Below the pieces are notes generated by a model. It had not been told where the DNA came from. It did no database searches and saw only the letters and a list, made by a program, of their open reading frames with translations. The position numbers and the translations under genes are program-made. From Fibrobacter sp. (lineage in GTDB: Bacteria > Fibrobacterota > Fibrobacteria > Fibrobacterales > Fibrobacteraceae): DNA of 54,119 bases. Location: assembly GCF_017545445.1 (NCBI RefSeq), contig NZ_JAFWOM010000133.1, positions 1-54,119 of the forward strand, written 5' to 3'. Below are positions 16,687 to 24,814 of the stretch, piece by piece. Position 1 is the first letter of the stretch. Each line of letters starts with the position of its first letter.

Positions 16687-17933
16687 GTGAAGAAGAAAAC
16701 AAGCCGAAGCGTACTGTAAGAATGACGCTTGATCGTAAATTCGGAGTGAGCGAAGCTCCTGAACGCCGCCCTCGTCGTGACGATGACCGCGGTTCCTTTG
16801 GTGATAAGCCCTCGTTCCGTGGCGATCGTGGTGACCGTCGTTTTGACCGCGACCGCGGCGAGCGTCGTTTTGACCGTGGAGACCGTGGCGAACGTCGTTT
16901 CGATCGCGATGACAATCGCGAAGGCCGTTCGTTCAACCGCGAGGAACGCCGTGGTGGCGACCGTCCGTTCAATCGTGACCGCCGTCCAAGCCGCTTTGGC
17001 GACAAGCCGTTCAACCGCAACCGCCGTGAAGGTTCCGCAAACGCTCCTGTCTATCGCCAACGCCCTGAACAGAAAGAGGCTGTTGACGAGAATTTGGACG
17101 AAGCCGCACTCGAAGCACGTGCCGCACAAATCGAAACGGTTGATGACGCCGCTTCTACACCGCCGTGGTTCAAGCGCCTCATCGCTTGCACGACCGAAAA
17201 GGGCCGTGAACGCGAAGGCAAGTTCCTTGGCGAAGGCGTGCACGTGGTCGAAGAACTCGTGAAGCACCACCGCGAAATTGTCATCTCGATTTATGCTGTC
17301 GAAGGCTTTGAAAACGCACCGCTTATCGATGCCATCAACGATGCCGAAATTACGTTGCATGTACTCACCGAAGAACAGATGAAGCGTCTTTCTTCGACGA
17401 TTACGACACAGGGCATTATTGCTTACTGCAACATCGCAAGCAAGAAGCCTGTCTATGAAACGAGCCGCAGCGTGCTTACGCTTGTGGATGCCGTGCAGGA
17501 TCCGGGCAATCTCGGAACGCTTTTCCGCACGAGCCTTGGTTTTGGTTCTAACGACATGATTCTCGGTCGCGGCACGGTAAGCCCGTTCAACCCGAAGGTT
17601 GTTCGCGGTTCGTCGGGCACGTTCCTTCGCGTTCCGTTTGAATTCGACGTAGATCTCGTCGATCAGATCAACTTCCTTCGCAGCAAAGGCTACACCATCA
17701 TCGCGACGGATTTGCATGCAAAGCAGTCTCTCCGCGAAATTCCGGCTCACAAGCTCCGCAAGATGGCATTCCTCGTAGGTAACGAAGGTGCTGGTACGAA
17801 CCCGTACTTCATTGAACTTGCAGACGAAACGGTGAAGATTCCGATGAGCAGCGAACTCGAATCGCTGAACGTGGCTGTTGCTCACGGCATTCTCTCTTAC
17901 GAAGCAGCTCAGATTCAGGAGGAATTAAAGTAA
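16683..17933 (+). CDS. SpoU/TrmH-family RNA 2'-O-methyltransferase with an Arg/Asp/Gly-rich N-terminal tail
   Basis: 416 residues. Residues about 18-125 are a low-complexity tail rich in R, D, G and F, with repeats such as RGDRRFDRD and RGERRFDR. It is probably disordered and RNA-binding. The substrate-binding part (FLGEGVHVVEELVKHH) and the knotted SPOUT domain follow: motif 1 DAVQDPGNLGTLFRTSLGFG, motif 2 FLVGNEGAG and motif 3 IPMSSELESLNVAVAHGI. It likely methylates a ribose in 23S rRNA or tRNA; the exact site is unknown. It overlaps dxs by ATGA, and its stop overlaps the pyrF start by one base. Confidence 0.92.
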   Translation: MSEEENKPKRTVRMTLDRKFGVSEAPERRPRRDDDRGSFGDKPSFRGDRGDRRFDRDRGERRFDRGDRGERRFDRDDNREGRSFNREERRGGDRPFNRDRRPSRFGDKPFNRNRREGSANAPVYRQRPEQKEAVDENLDEAALEARAAQIETVDDAASTPPWFKRLIACTTEKGREREGKFLGEGVHVVEELVKHHREIVISIYAVEGFENAPLIDAINDAEITLHVLTEEQMKRLSSTITTQGIIAYCNIASKKPVYETSRSVLTLVDAVQDPGNLGTLFRTSLGFGSNDMILGRGTVSPFNPKVVRGSSGTFLRVPFEFDVDLVDQINFLRSKGYTIIATDLHAKQSLREIPAHKLRKMAFLVGNEGAGTNPYFIELADETVKIPMSSELESLNVAVAHGILSYEAAQIQEELK

Positions 17934-18805
17934 TGACGTGCTTTTATAATCGCCTTGAACAGCGCATTGCAAAGTGCGGGAATCCGGTTTGCATGGGCAT
18001 GGATCCCGTGCTCAAGCTTATTCCGCTCGAAGGGACTCCCGAAGATCGCATCAAGCGTTTTTATTCCGATATTTTGGAATGCTGCTTGAAACGTAACGTG
18101 CAGCCCGCCGTCGTGAAGCCGAACAGTGCTTATTACGAATGCGTGAGCATCCAGTCCATGCTTGTTTTGCAGCAGCTCATTGCCGATTATAGAAGTGCAG
18201 GCATTCCTGTTATCTTGGATGCAAAGCGTGGTGACATTGGCAAGTCCAGTACCGCCTATGCTAATGCAGCCTACGATATTTACCGTGCCGATGCCGTGAC
18301 TGTTTCTCCGTGGATGGGTACTGATTCCGTCGGGCCGTTCATTCGCGAAAACAGCGAAAACGGTGCCTATGTGCTTTTGCGTACTAGCAATAAGGGCGCT
18401 CACGATTTTCAGGATTTGAAGATTCGCGATGCCGCTGAAGCGTTCTATTCCGTTGCTGACAAGATTGTGGAATGGGATGCTGGCAAGGGCTATCTCGGCG
18501 CTGTTGTCGGTGCCACGAATCCGGGCGAACTTGAAAACATCACGCGTTACCTGTCGCAAGAAATCAAGTATGAAATCCCGTTCCTCATTCCGGGCGTGTC
18601 CATCCCGGGTGTGCCGGGTGGCCAGGGCGGCGATGCCAAGACGGTTCTCAAGGCTATCGAAAACGGTGGCGGCAAACGCAAGTTCCACGTGCTCAATTCG
18701 AGCAGCGGACTCAACTTTGCATGGCAACGCAACGATACGCCGGCGAACTATGCAAACGATTGTGTCGATGCACTCGAAAAACTCGCGGAGGCATGCGCAT
18801 TTTAG
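17933..18805 (+). CDS. pyrF: Orotidine 5'-phosphate decarboxylase (type 2)
   Basis: 290 residues, matching the longer subfamily 2 of PyrF. It makes UMP from OMP in pyrimidine synthesis. The catalytic signature is VILDAKRGDIGKSSTAYA with Lys98. CMGMDPVLKLIP forms the first strand, VVKPNSAYYE follows, and the phosphate-binding end is LIPGVSIPGVPGGQGG. It is the last gene of the coupled 13931-18805 run. Downstream lies a dispersed repeat. Confidence 0.97.
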   Translation: MTCFYNRLEQRIAKCGNPVCMGMDPVLKLIPLEGTPEDRIKRFYSDILECCLKRNVQPAVVKPNSAYYECVSIQSMLVLQQLIADYRSAGIPVILDAKRGDIGKSSTAYANAAYDIYRADAVTVSPWMGTDSVGPFIRENSENGAYVLLRTSNKGAHDFQDLKIRDAAEAFYSVADKIVEWDAGKGYLGAVVGATNPGELENITRYLSQEIKYEIPFLIPGVSIPGVPGGQGGDAKTVLKAIENGGGKRKFHVLNSSSGLNFAWQRNDTPANYANDCVDALEKLAEACAF

Positions 18806-18955
18806 ACGAGAGAACGGCTCTTCGAGCCTACAGACTAGAGACGAAAGAATTATTTTAGATAGGCGGCGAAGCCGCGATACTTTCTCTCTCGTCTTTCGTC
18901 TAAAGCGAACTTGTGAGCGTTCTTTCGTCTAACAATAACTTCCTACTTCCGACTA
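18806..18955. repeat. Dispersed 'gacgaaagaacg' repeat element
   Basis: This gap consists of AGACGAGAGAACGGCTCTTCGAGCC, GACGAAAGAATTATTTTAG, AGGCGGCGAAGCCGCG, then TCTCGTCTTTCGTCTAAAGCG and TTCTTTCGTCTAA in the opposite orientation, and ends in CTTCCTACTTCCGACTA. The same parts occur at 19889-19939, 48902-48937 and 54047-54117. It probably forms a long hairpin. Confidence 0.7.
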
Positions 18956-18960
18956 CCCCC

Positions 18961-19842
18961 ATGCGTTTCCTTGCTGCTATTATAACTGCTATTGCTATCA
19001 TCGCGCTTGCGTTCCATTACGCAAAGCCGTTGCCGGGTACAAACTTTGACGAGTCCTTCTTGCCGAAGGCTTCTTCTGTTCGTTATATGGCTGCTGGGCA
19101 TGATGCGTCGGTGGCGGGACTCTTTTGGATCAAGGGGTTGACGGAACTGGGTGAAAGCTACCTCACGGGTAAGGAATACGCTTACCTTGGTCACGTGGCG
19201 GAGCTTTCCACGAGCTTGGATTCTCTGTTCTATACACCATATTACTTTGTCGGTGGCGTGACTCCTGTTAACGCTCCTGATACTTCGGACTTCTCGGTGC
19301 TACGTCGTGCATCTCGTGTTTATCCTGAGAACTGGCGCCTTTCGCTTTATTTTGCGTTGCGGCTTGCTCGCGGTCCGTATCCGAACAGGACGGAAGCGGC
19401 AAATGTGATGCGTAAGTATTTCGATAGCCCGGATACGACAATTCCTGATCACATCCGCACGATTTATCGCAGTTTTGAACTCGACTCCATGCAGACGGAA
19501 ACTGCTTTGGAAACGATTTTGAATGATGTGATGCAACCGCGGTTCAAAAAATTCCGAACAAGTTTTTACAAGAAAATTCTTAGGCTTTTGGGGTATAACG
19601 GTTTCGTTGATCCCGAAACGGACGAAAATTATCTGAAAGTTAAAGCTCTTGTTGATGGAATGGTAGAAGGCCGAATTCATCCCGCTGTTGTGTTCCGCGA
19701 ACTTTTGGCGATGAAGAAAGTTGAAGAGCTTAATGTCGAAGAATCGAAAACCGAAAATTCTATGGATTCTACTGCGGCTAGCACTCCTGATACAACTGCT
19801 GTAAAAGCCGTTGCGGATAGCGTGGAAAAAATTAAGAATTAG
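18961..19842 (+). CDS. Membrane-anchored hypothetical protein
   Basis: 293 residues from ATG 18961. An in-frame GTG at 18913 is rejected because it lies in repeat DNA. One N-terminal membrane segment (FLAAIITAIAIIALAFHYA) is followed by a soluble, mostly helical domain with motifs such as VAGLFWIKGLTELGESYL, TPYYFVGGVTP and RVYPENWRLSLYFALRLARGPYP. The layout recalls TPR-like solenoid proteins, but I cannot name a family. The C-terminus is rich in S, T, E and A. It stands alone, flanked by repeats on both sides. Confidence 0.65.
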   Translation: MRFLAAIITAIAIIALAFHYAKPLPGTNFDESFLPKASSVRYMAAGHDASVAGLFWIKGLTELGESYLTGKEYAYLGHVAELSTSLDSLFYTPYYFVGGVTPVNAPDTSDFSVLRRASRVYPENWRLSLYFALRLARGPYPNRTEAANVMRKYFDSPDTTIPDHIRTIYRSFELDSMQTETALETILNDVMQPRFKKFRTSFYKKILRLLGYNGFVDPETDENYLKVKALVDGMVEGRIHPAVVFRELLAMKKVEELNVEESKTENSMDSTAASTPDTTAVKAVADSVEKIKN

Positions 19843-19888
19843 AAATGAAAAATTGTTGTAAACGACATTAAAATGAGTGCGTCGCAAA

Positions 19889-19939
19889 GGACTTCTCTCG
19901 TCTTTCGTCTATAGGGCGATAGCCCGTTCTTTCGTCTAA
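19889..19939. repeat. Dispersed 'tctcgtctttcgtcta' repeat element
   Basis: CTTCTCTCGTCTTTCGTCTA, GGGCGATAGCCC and GTTCTTTCGTCTAA match the reverse-oriented half of the repeat at 18806-18955. It sits between two convergent genes; its last bases reach into the end of the 19936-20712 gene and include that gene's TAA/ATTAG region. Confidence 0.65.
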
Positions 19940-20712
19940 TGTTCGCAGCGTTTTGTGTTGTTTGGAAGTCCCATCAGTTCAAATGCTGTTTGGCAACGTT
20001 CGAACAATTTTTTCGCTTCTTTAGGGCTGGACTTGCTTAAATACTTGGCTCTATGGTAAAGTATGTTGGCTGTCATGTAGGGAACATTGGCTTCGATGAA
20101 CTTTTCTTCTGCTTTGCGGTAAAATTTGTCTGTTTCGCCTTGGTTTTGCAAATCAGCCATGCGGGCCTGCGTCCAGTAGTAAATGCCTGTATCGTCGTCG
20201 ATACGCTTATCGACCATCTTGAGGGCTTTATTTGCTTTTTCTTCGCTGTGGGTGCCTGCGTAGGCTATGGCGCATTCCGAATAAAAAGCTCCTTGCAAGT
20301 TGTCGTCGATTTCTTTTAGGTCGTCTTCGCTAACGCTTTCGCAAAGTGAAACTGCATCGCTGTATTTTTCTGTCGCATTCTTGAGTCCCATTTTGGCTTT
20401 GACTAGCATGAGACGTGTGGTTCGATCTGCTTCGCTACTATTCACATAATTAAGTAGGGAGTCGGCAAAGTTAAAATCGAGGCTCATGGTGCGGACTTGC
20501 CCCATGGTTATAAAAATGCGGTTCTCAGAACGGATGTCAGCTTCTTTGCGGCTTGCAATCAGTGCTCGTTCAAGTTGCGAATACGCTCTTGCAAATTTCC
20601 CTGCTTTCAAGGATTTTTGAGCACGTGCTGCAAGGGTTCCTGATTCCGACGCAAATGCTGTGAAAACACCGCTAAGCGTAACGCAGAGTGCGATCTTTAT
20701 AGCGTTTCGCAT
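19936..20712 (-). CDS. Secreted TPR-like helical protein
   Basis: 258 residues. A signal peptide (MRNAIKIALCVTLSGVFTAFA) is followed by repeated helical pairs: ARAQKSLKAGKFARAYSQLERAL, MSLDFNFADSLLNYV, KYSDAVSLCESV, and KAEEKFIEANVPYMTANILYHRAKYL. This is the pattern of a tetratricopeptide solenoid. The start at 20712 shares one base with the stop of the MlaD gene (TAATG); an ATG at 20718 is also possible. It is probably periplasmic and partnered with the MlaD protein. No enzyme motif is seen. Confidence 0.7.
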   Translation of the reverse strand: MRNAIKIALCVTLSGVFTAFASESGTLAARAQKSLKAGKFARAYSQLERALIASRKEADIRSENRIFITMGQVRTMSLDFNFADSLLNYVNSSEADRTTRLMLVKAKMGLKNATEKYSDAVSLCESVSEDDLKEIDDNLQGAFYSECAIAYAGTHSEEKANKALKMVDKRIDDDTGIYYWTQARMADLQNQGETDKFYRKAEEKFIEANVPYMTANILYHRAKYLSKSSPKEAKKLFERCQTAFELMGLPNNTKRCEH

Positions 20713-21704
20713 TACCATAGCGTCTCCACGACAAAGGGCACTGAATCATTTTTCGGAACGTTGTTTCTGATGGGCCACATCTTGGACATGCCGTTCATCA
20801 GGTCATCCGCATTCTGCATTGTGTTTTCTGTCGCGTTCATGAAGTCTTGCAAACCAGATGTCACGACGCCGAAAGTGTTAAGTATATTGTCGGCTTTGCC
20901 AACTGTGGAATCCATGGAATGGATGAGCGAAGACATTTGTCCTGAGATGGGTTTCATGTCTTCGAGCAAGTTGCCCATGTTGAGTGTTACACTGTTTGCC
21001 CGGCTTACGAGGGTTGGAACTTCGTTTTTCATGGTGTCTAGCAAGAACGAAGTTTTCATGAGTACGTTTTTGCCGAGGTATGTAATTTCGTTGAGCCGTC
21101 CAAGTTGCTTGTCTATGTTGTCGTAAAGTTTGCGAGAGCCGAACATCGCGCCAACGGTTGTGCCCGTGTCTAAAGCCATCGCCAAAAGTTCGTCGGCGGC
21201 ATCGATGAGGTGGTTCACGCGGCCAAGGAGTAAGTTGGTCGTTTCAAGAACGGTTTCGATATCTTGAGCCTTGCCGGCTTTAAGGGTATCGCCACCTTCC
21301 AATATTCGCCCTTTGCCTTTCTTGATGTCAATATTGATGACGCGGGCCGAAATCATGTTCTGGTCGCGGATGGCATAGACGATTGCACTGTCGGTAACCA
21401 GTGGTTGGAATTCCTGCCGGATGGAAAATTCCATAAAGACGCCGTTGCCATCGGGCTTGATTTGCATGTCCGTTATTTGTCCGACATCCACGCCGCTAAT
21501 TTGAACACGAGTGCCAGGTCTAAGACCCAAAGCCTTTTCAAAGTTACTGTAGAGTTTATACTCTTTTGCTTTGATGATGCCCGTGTCAAAAAGGTAATGG
21601 TAAAGAACCAACGAAAAAATCATGACGGCAACTGTGCTGAACACGCCGACCAGGAGGCCGGACATTTCCATCCAGTTAATCTGTTTAATCTTTTGAAATG
21701 CCAT
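20712..21704 (-). CDS. MlaD/Mce family lipid-transport protein
   Basis: 330 residues from ATG 21704. One N-terminal membrane anchor (WMEMSGLLVGVFSTVAVMIFSLVLYHYLF) is followed by the MCE domain: LYSNFEKALGLRPGTRVQISGVDVGQITDM and the VEFSIRQE-like strands. A long helical C-terminal region (about 150-310) would form a stalk. Such proteins carry phospholipids between membranes with an MlaE permease and MlaF ATPase, neither of which is encoded in this window. The upstream in-frame extension is rejected because it enters the promoter; TATATT ends 11 bases before this ATG. Confidence 0.88.
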   Translation of the reverse strand: MAFQKIKQINWMEMSGLLVGVFSTVAVMIFSLVLYHYLFDTGIIKAKEYKLYSNFEKALGLRPGTRVQISGVDVGQITDMQIKPDGNGVFMEFSIRQEFQPLVTDSAIVYAIRDQNMISARVINIDIKKGKGRILEGGDTLKAGKAQDIETVLETTNLLLGRVNHLIDAADELLAMALDTGTTVGAMFGSRKLYDNIDKQLGRLNEITYLGKNVLMKTSFLLDTMKNEVPTLVSRANSVTLNMGNLLEDMKPISGQMSSLIHSMDSTVGKADNILNTFGVVTSGLQDFMNATENTMQNADDLMNGMSKMWPIRNNVPKNDSVPFVVETLW

Positions 21705-21715
21705 TGTTTGCGTGA

Positions 21716-21721
21716 AATATA
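21716..21721 (-). promoter_or_regulatory. TATATT -10-like box for the MlaD gene, possible leaderless start
   Basis: On the minus strand TATATT ends 11 bases before the ATG at 21704, and no ribosome-binding site lies between. The divergent M18 gene starts at 21771, so the promoters of both genes share this 66-base gap. Confidence 0.35.
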
Positions 21722-21770
21722 AATAGATTATATTGTCAAAAAGAAAAAAATTGAAAAAATTTGAGGAAAT

Positions 21771-23039
21771 ATGGATTTTTTTGAGTTTTTGAATACCGCA
21801 GTGACTCCATATCACACGGTAGAGTGCCTAAAATCACATTTTGAAGCGAATTCTTTTGCAAATTTTGAGTCGGATGTTGAGTTTGGAAAGGCTTATTTCG
21901 TAACTCGTGGAGCTTCACTCATTGCGTTCCGCGTACCTCGAAAGTGGGACGTGTCCTCGCGGTTCAGAATCGCTCTTGCGCATACGGATTTTCCGACCCT
22001 CAAGATTTCGCCGAACCCAGATTGCTTTTCGGCGGGCGTATGCACGCTCCATACGGAGGTCTATGGTTCTCCGCTTTATACGAGCTGGTTGGACCGTGAC
22101 CTTGGCTATGCGGGGATGCTTGCTTATGTGGAGGGTGCGGATGGAGCGACGCTTAAAACGAGGTTGTTCCGTGGTGAGAAACTTTTCAGGATTCCGCAGC
22201 TGGCTGTTCATTTGAACCGCAATGTGAACCAGGACGGACTTAAACTGAATCCGCAAATAGATTTCAATGCATTGTGGTGTGGCGCACAAGGAAATGAAAA
22301 GAATTTGTTTGTAGCTGCGCTTGAAAAAGAACTCCCTGCGGGGGCACGGCTGGTTGATTTTGATGCCCAGCTTTTTGATGCACAGCCGGCAAATCAAGGC
22401 GGTATTAACGATGAATGGGTTTATTCGGGAAGGCTCGATAATTTGAGCAGCTGCCATGCGATAGCAGAGGCGATTGCCTCGGCGGAATCGAATGAAAGGG
22501 ATTGCCTTGTCGCTTGTTTCTTCAACAACGAAGAAGTGGGTTCTACAACTCGCGAAGGTGCCGCCGGCAACTTCTTGAAAAGCGTCTTGGATGAAATTTT
22601 TGCAAGAATAACCCATAGCTCAAAGCGAGCCTGCGAGCGACCCCATACCTCATACCTAGCGGAGTCCATTGCACTATCCATTGACATGGCCCATGCGGAA
22701 CATCCGAACCATACGGAAAAGCATGAACCGAATCATGCTCCGCTTTTGGGTAAAGGAATAGTGCTGAAGACAAACGCTCAGAAACGATATGCGAGCGACT
22801 TGATGAGTTCTGCCAAGCTCCGCTTGCTTTGTGAACAAGCGAAAATTCCGCTTCAAGTTTTCATTACGCGTAACGACATGCCATGCGGCTCGACGGTCGG
22901 TCCGACGGTTTCTGCAAATCTTGGAATCCCGACGGTCGATATCGGAGAGCCCATGCTCAGCATGCACAGCATCCGCGAGATGATGGCCGCAAGCGACCAC
23001 GCGGATATGATAAAGCTGTTGCAGACGTTCTATCGTTAG
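21771..23039 (+). CDS. M18 family aminopeptidase (aspartyl aminopeptidase-like)
   Basis: 422 residues, the usual length. It is a dinuclear zinc peptidase that removes N-terminal, often acidic, residues. Signatures: LAHTDFPTLKISPNP (first metal histidine), LDNLSSCHAIAEAI, FNNEEVGSTTREGA (catalytic glutamate), SIDMAHAEHPNH, and the end TRNDMPCGSTVGPTVSANLGIPTVDIGEPMLSMHSIREM. Residues about 281-298 (SSKRACERPHTS) are unlike the family. Their DNA resembles intergenic repeat sequence. Cytosolic. Confidence 0.93.
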   Translation: MDFFEFLNTAVTPYHTVECLKSHFEANSFANFESDVEFGKAYFVTRGASLIAFRVPRKWDVSSRFRIALAHTDFPTLKISPNPDCFSAGVCTLHTEVYGSPLYTSWLDRDLGYAGMLAYVEGADGATLKTRLFRGEKLFRIPQLAVHLNRNVNQDGLKLNPQIDFNALWCGAQGNEKNLFVAALEKELPAGARLVDFDAQLFDAQPANQGGINDEWVYSGRLDNLSSCHAIAEAIASAESNERDCLVACFFNNEEVGSTTREGAAGNFLKSVLDEIFARITHSSKRACERPHTSYLAESIALSIDMAHAEHPNHTEKHEPNHAPLLGKGIVLKTNAQKRYASDLMSSAKLRLLCEQAKIPLQVFITRNDMPCGSTVGPTVSANLGIPTVDIGEPMLSMHSIREMMAASDHADMIKLLQTFYR

Positions 23040-23420
23040 GGTTTAGGTGTTAGGTATTAGGTGAAAAATCGCGGCTCCGCCACCGCTGATGCTGTCACCC
23101 CGGCCGTGCCGGGGCCAGTATTGTATCTGCGATAAGAACCGTGTAAGGAGATCCCGGAATAAATCCGGGATGACTGCGTGAAAGAAACTGTCATTCTCCG
23201 CTAGGAGATCTCATACAGTACTTATTGCAGATACGATTCTCCATGCGTTTCTCTAGCCACTACTCTCTCGTCTTTGGACACTCGCTTCGCTCTTGTCCCA
23301 ACCTTTCGGCTCGGCCATGCCCTTAGCTCAGTCATCCTCGACCGTCAGGGAGGGGATCCATGCAGTACTTATTGCAGATACGGTTCTCCATGCGCTTCTC
23401 TAACCACTAATCACTGTTTA
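23040..23420. repeat. Repeat-rich intergenic block with a 58-base direct repeat
   Basis: No gene is seen. The block holds TTAGGTGTTAGGTATTAGG, a CCCCGGCcgtGCCGGGG palindrome (23090-23106) and an ATCCCGGA-ataaa-TCCGGGAT palindrome (23153-23173). A direct repeat follows: copy 1 at 23204-23262 and copy 2 at 23352-23409, sharing CAGTACTTATTGCAGATAC at 23216 and 23363 (147 bases apart). 'ccactaatcact' tracts close it. Confidence 0.7.
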
Positions 23421-24485
23421 CTAACCACTATTATGTCTATACATCCCTGCCAAGGGCTGATTTACGATTCCGCTTAATGGAGAATATTTTATAATAAAAT
23501 AAATTGGTGTAATCAGCGCAATTGTAAATAAAGTCATTGTTGCGTTGAAAAGTATATATTGCAGGTCGCTTACCGGCAATAAATAAACCTTAGCCCACCA
23601 TTCCGGGCATACTTTGAATCGAAATAGCGGGAACGCGAGCACTTGATGGAATGCCAAAAGAGTCAAATTTATTTCAACGGGCTTTGCTAAAACTGGGTTC
23701 GTGATTCCACGACAGATGAGGATAAATCCGAGAGAGCCCATGACTGCATTGGGTAGCGTAAGGTAATAGGGAAGGTAATAGCGTGAGAACATTTCCAAGT
23801 GGCGACGTGAGTCTTCGTAACTGTATTGACTTATAAAGTAAGTGGCAACCATCAAGGCGATTCCAATTAGGATTGCTCGCCACCGTACTTTTGTAAGAAA
23901 GGTGTAGATGCCCGAAAGTTTTTGATGGTGGAATGCGAATCCTATATAAGTGAAAATCGTTCCGAATAGGGCGGCATCGAAGTTCCAAACTAAAGCGACA
24001 TTGTGGAACTGGTTGAAAATAATTCCGATACCCAAAAGTAAAAGTGACAAGACTCCCATAAGCCAGAGCCTGCCCTTTGCTAACCGGTGAAATCCAAAGA
24101 GAATAATATCCGTAAAGAACAAAGCCGGCAAAAACCAGATGGCGAATAGCCGGACTTGGTTGATGACATTTGCTATCCCAATCAAAACGAAATGGTCTGC
24201 AATGGGATTGTTGAATAGCCACTTGATGAACAAATCGAAGAGAACGCAAATAATTCCAAGCCCGAACATCGGAATGATGTACCGCTGGAGTTTTTTCACA
24301 AGGAACTCGCCGAACTTCTGATTCTCGATTTTTAATGTCATTCCGTTCAGAATGAAAAAAACGGGCAAGTGGAAGGCGAATGCAAAAGCGACAAAATTGC
24401 TTTCCTTGACTCCGTGCGTAAACACGACTAGAATCATGGCTAGGAACTTGGCGACATCGATGTATTCAATTCTTTTAGGCTTCAT
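23421..24485 (-). CDS. Acyltransferase family 3 membrane protein (sugar O-acetyltransferase-like)
   Basis: 354 residues with about ten hydrophobic segments. The N-terminus RIEYIDVAKFLAMILVVFTHG carries the conserved histidine of acyltransferase_3 proteins, and HLPVFFILNG is the second family signature. It resembles fucose 4-O-acetylase-type enzymes that acetylate surface glycans at the membrane. The last codons (…NSG, stop TAG at 23421-23423) fall inside a 'ctaaccacta' repeat, so the original C-terminus may be altered. It is flanked on both sides by repeat-rich gaps and faces away from the GtrA cluster. Confidence 0.85.
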   Translation of the reverse strand: MKPKRIEYIDVAKFLAMILVVFTHGVKESNFVAFAFAFHLPVFFILNGMTLKIENQKFGEFLVKKLQRYIIPMFGLGIICVLFDLFIKWLFNNPIADHFVLIGIANVINQVRLFAIWFLPALFFTDIILFGFHRLAKGRLWLMGVLSLLLLGIGIIFNQFHNVALVWNFDAALFGTIFTYIGFAFHHQKLSGIYTFLTKVRWRAILIGIALMVATYFISQYSYEDSRRHLEMFSRYYLPYYLTLPNAVMGSLGFILICRGITNPVLAKPVEINLTLLAFHQVLAFPLFRFKVCPEWWAKVYLLPVSDLQYILFNATMTLFTIALITPIYFIIKYSPLSGIVNQPLAGMYRHNSG

Positions 24486-24814
24486 ATTCGAATGATTATG
24501 TTTATTTTCGCAAAAATAGAATTTTTATTTTGGATTCTTTGCCATAAAACCAGCAACCGACAACCAATAACTAATGACCATTGACTAACAACCAATGACT
24601 ATTGACCAACGACCAATGACTAAAATCTTCTTTGTTCTTAAATAAACTGATAAACTAAAATCTATCGCTTGCAGAACCTTTTTGTTTGGATTTGTTTACG
24701 TAACGGATGCTATAAAATACATTACGTGTTATATGCAACGTATGCGATGAAAGAATAATCCTGTTTTTGCTTGTGAAGCGTTTTTTAACGTCAAGATTTA
24801 TTATTATTACGTTC
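24486..24814. repeat. Intergenic stretch with 'accaatgacta' tracts
   Basis: The gap has no gene I can support. At 24546-24622 about seven imperfect copies of an 'accaatgacta/accattgacta' unit follow one another. The rest is AT-rich and probably holds the promoters of the divergent acyltransferase and GtrA genes. Confidence 0.55.

Noticed and set aside
16626..17885. 419-codon open frame on the minus strand
   Set aside because: Antisense to the RNA methyltransferase; its Thr/Ala/Val-rich repeats mirror the Arg/Asp tail of the real gene.
18913..18960. GTG start for the 18961 membrane protein
   Set aside because: The added 16 codons are the 'tcgtctaacaataacttcctac' repeat; ATG 18961 gives a normal membrane-anchor N-terminus.
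23204..23409. Possible CRISPR-like direct repeats
   Set aside because: There are only two imperfect 58-base copies, 147 bases apart, with no regular spacers and no cas genes.
24546..24622. Possible CRISPR or iteron array
   Set aside because: The units are short and drift in sequence, have no spacers, and occur in many gaps; an origin would need DnaA boxes, none of which I found.
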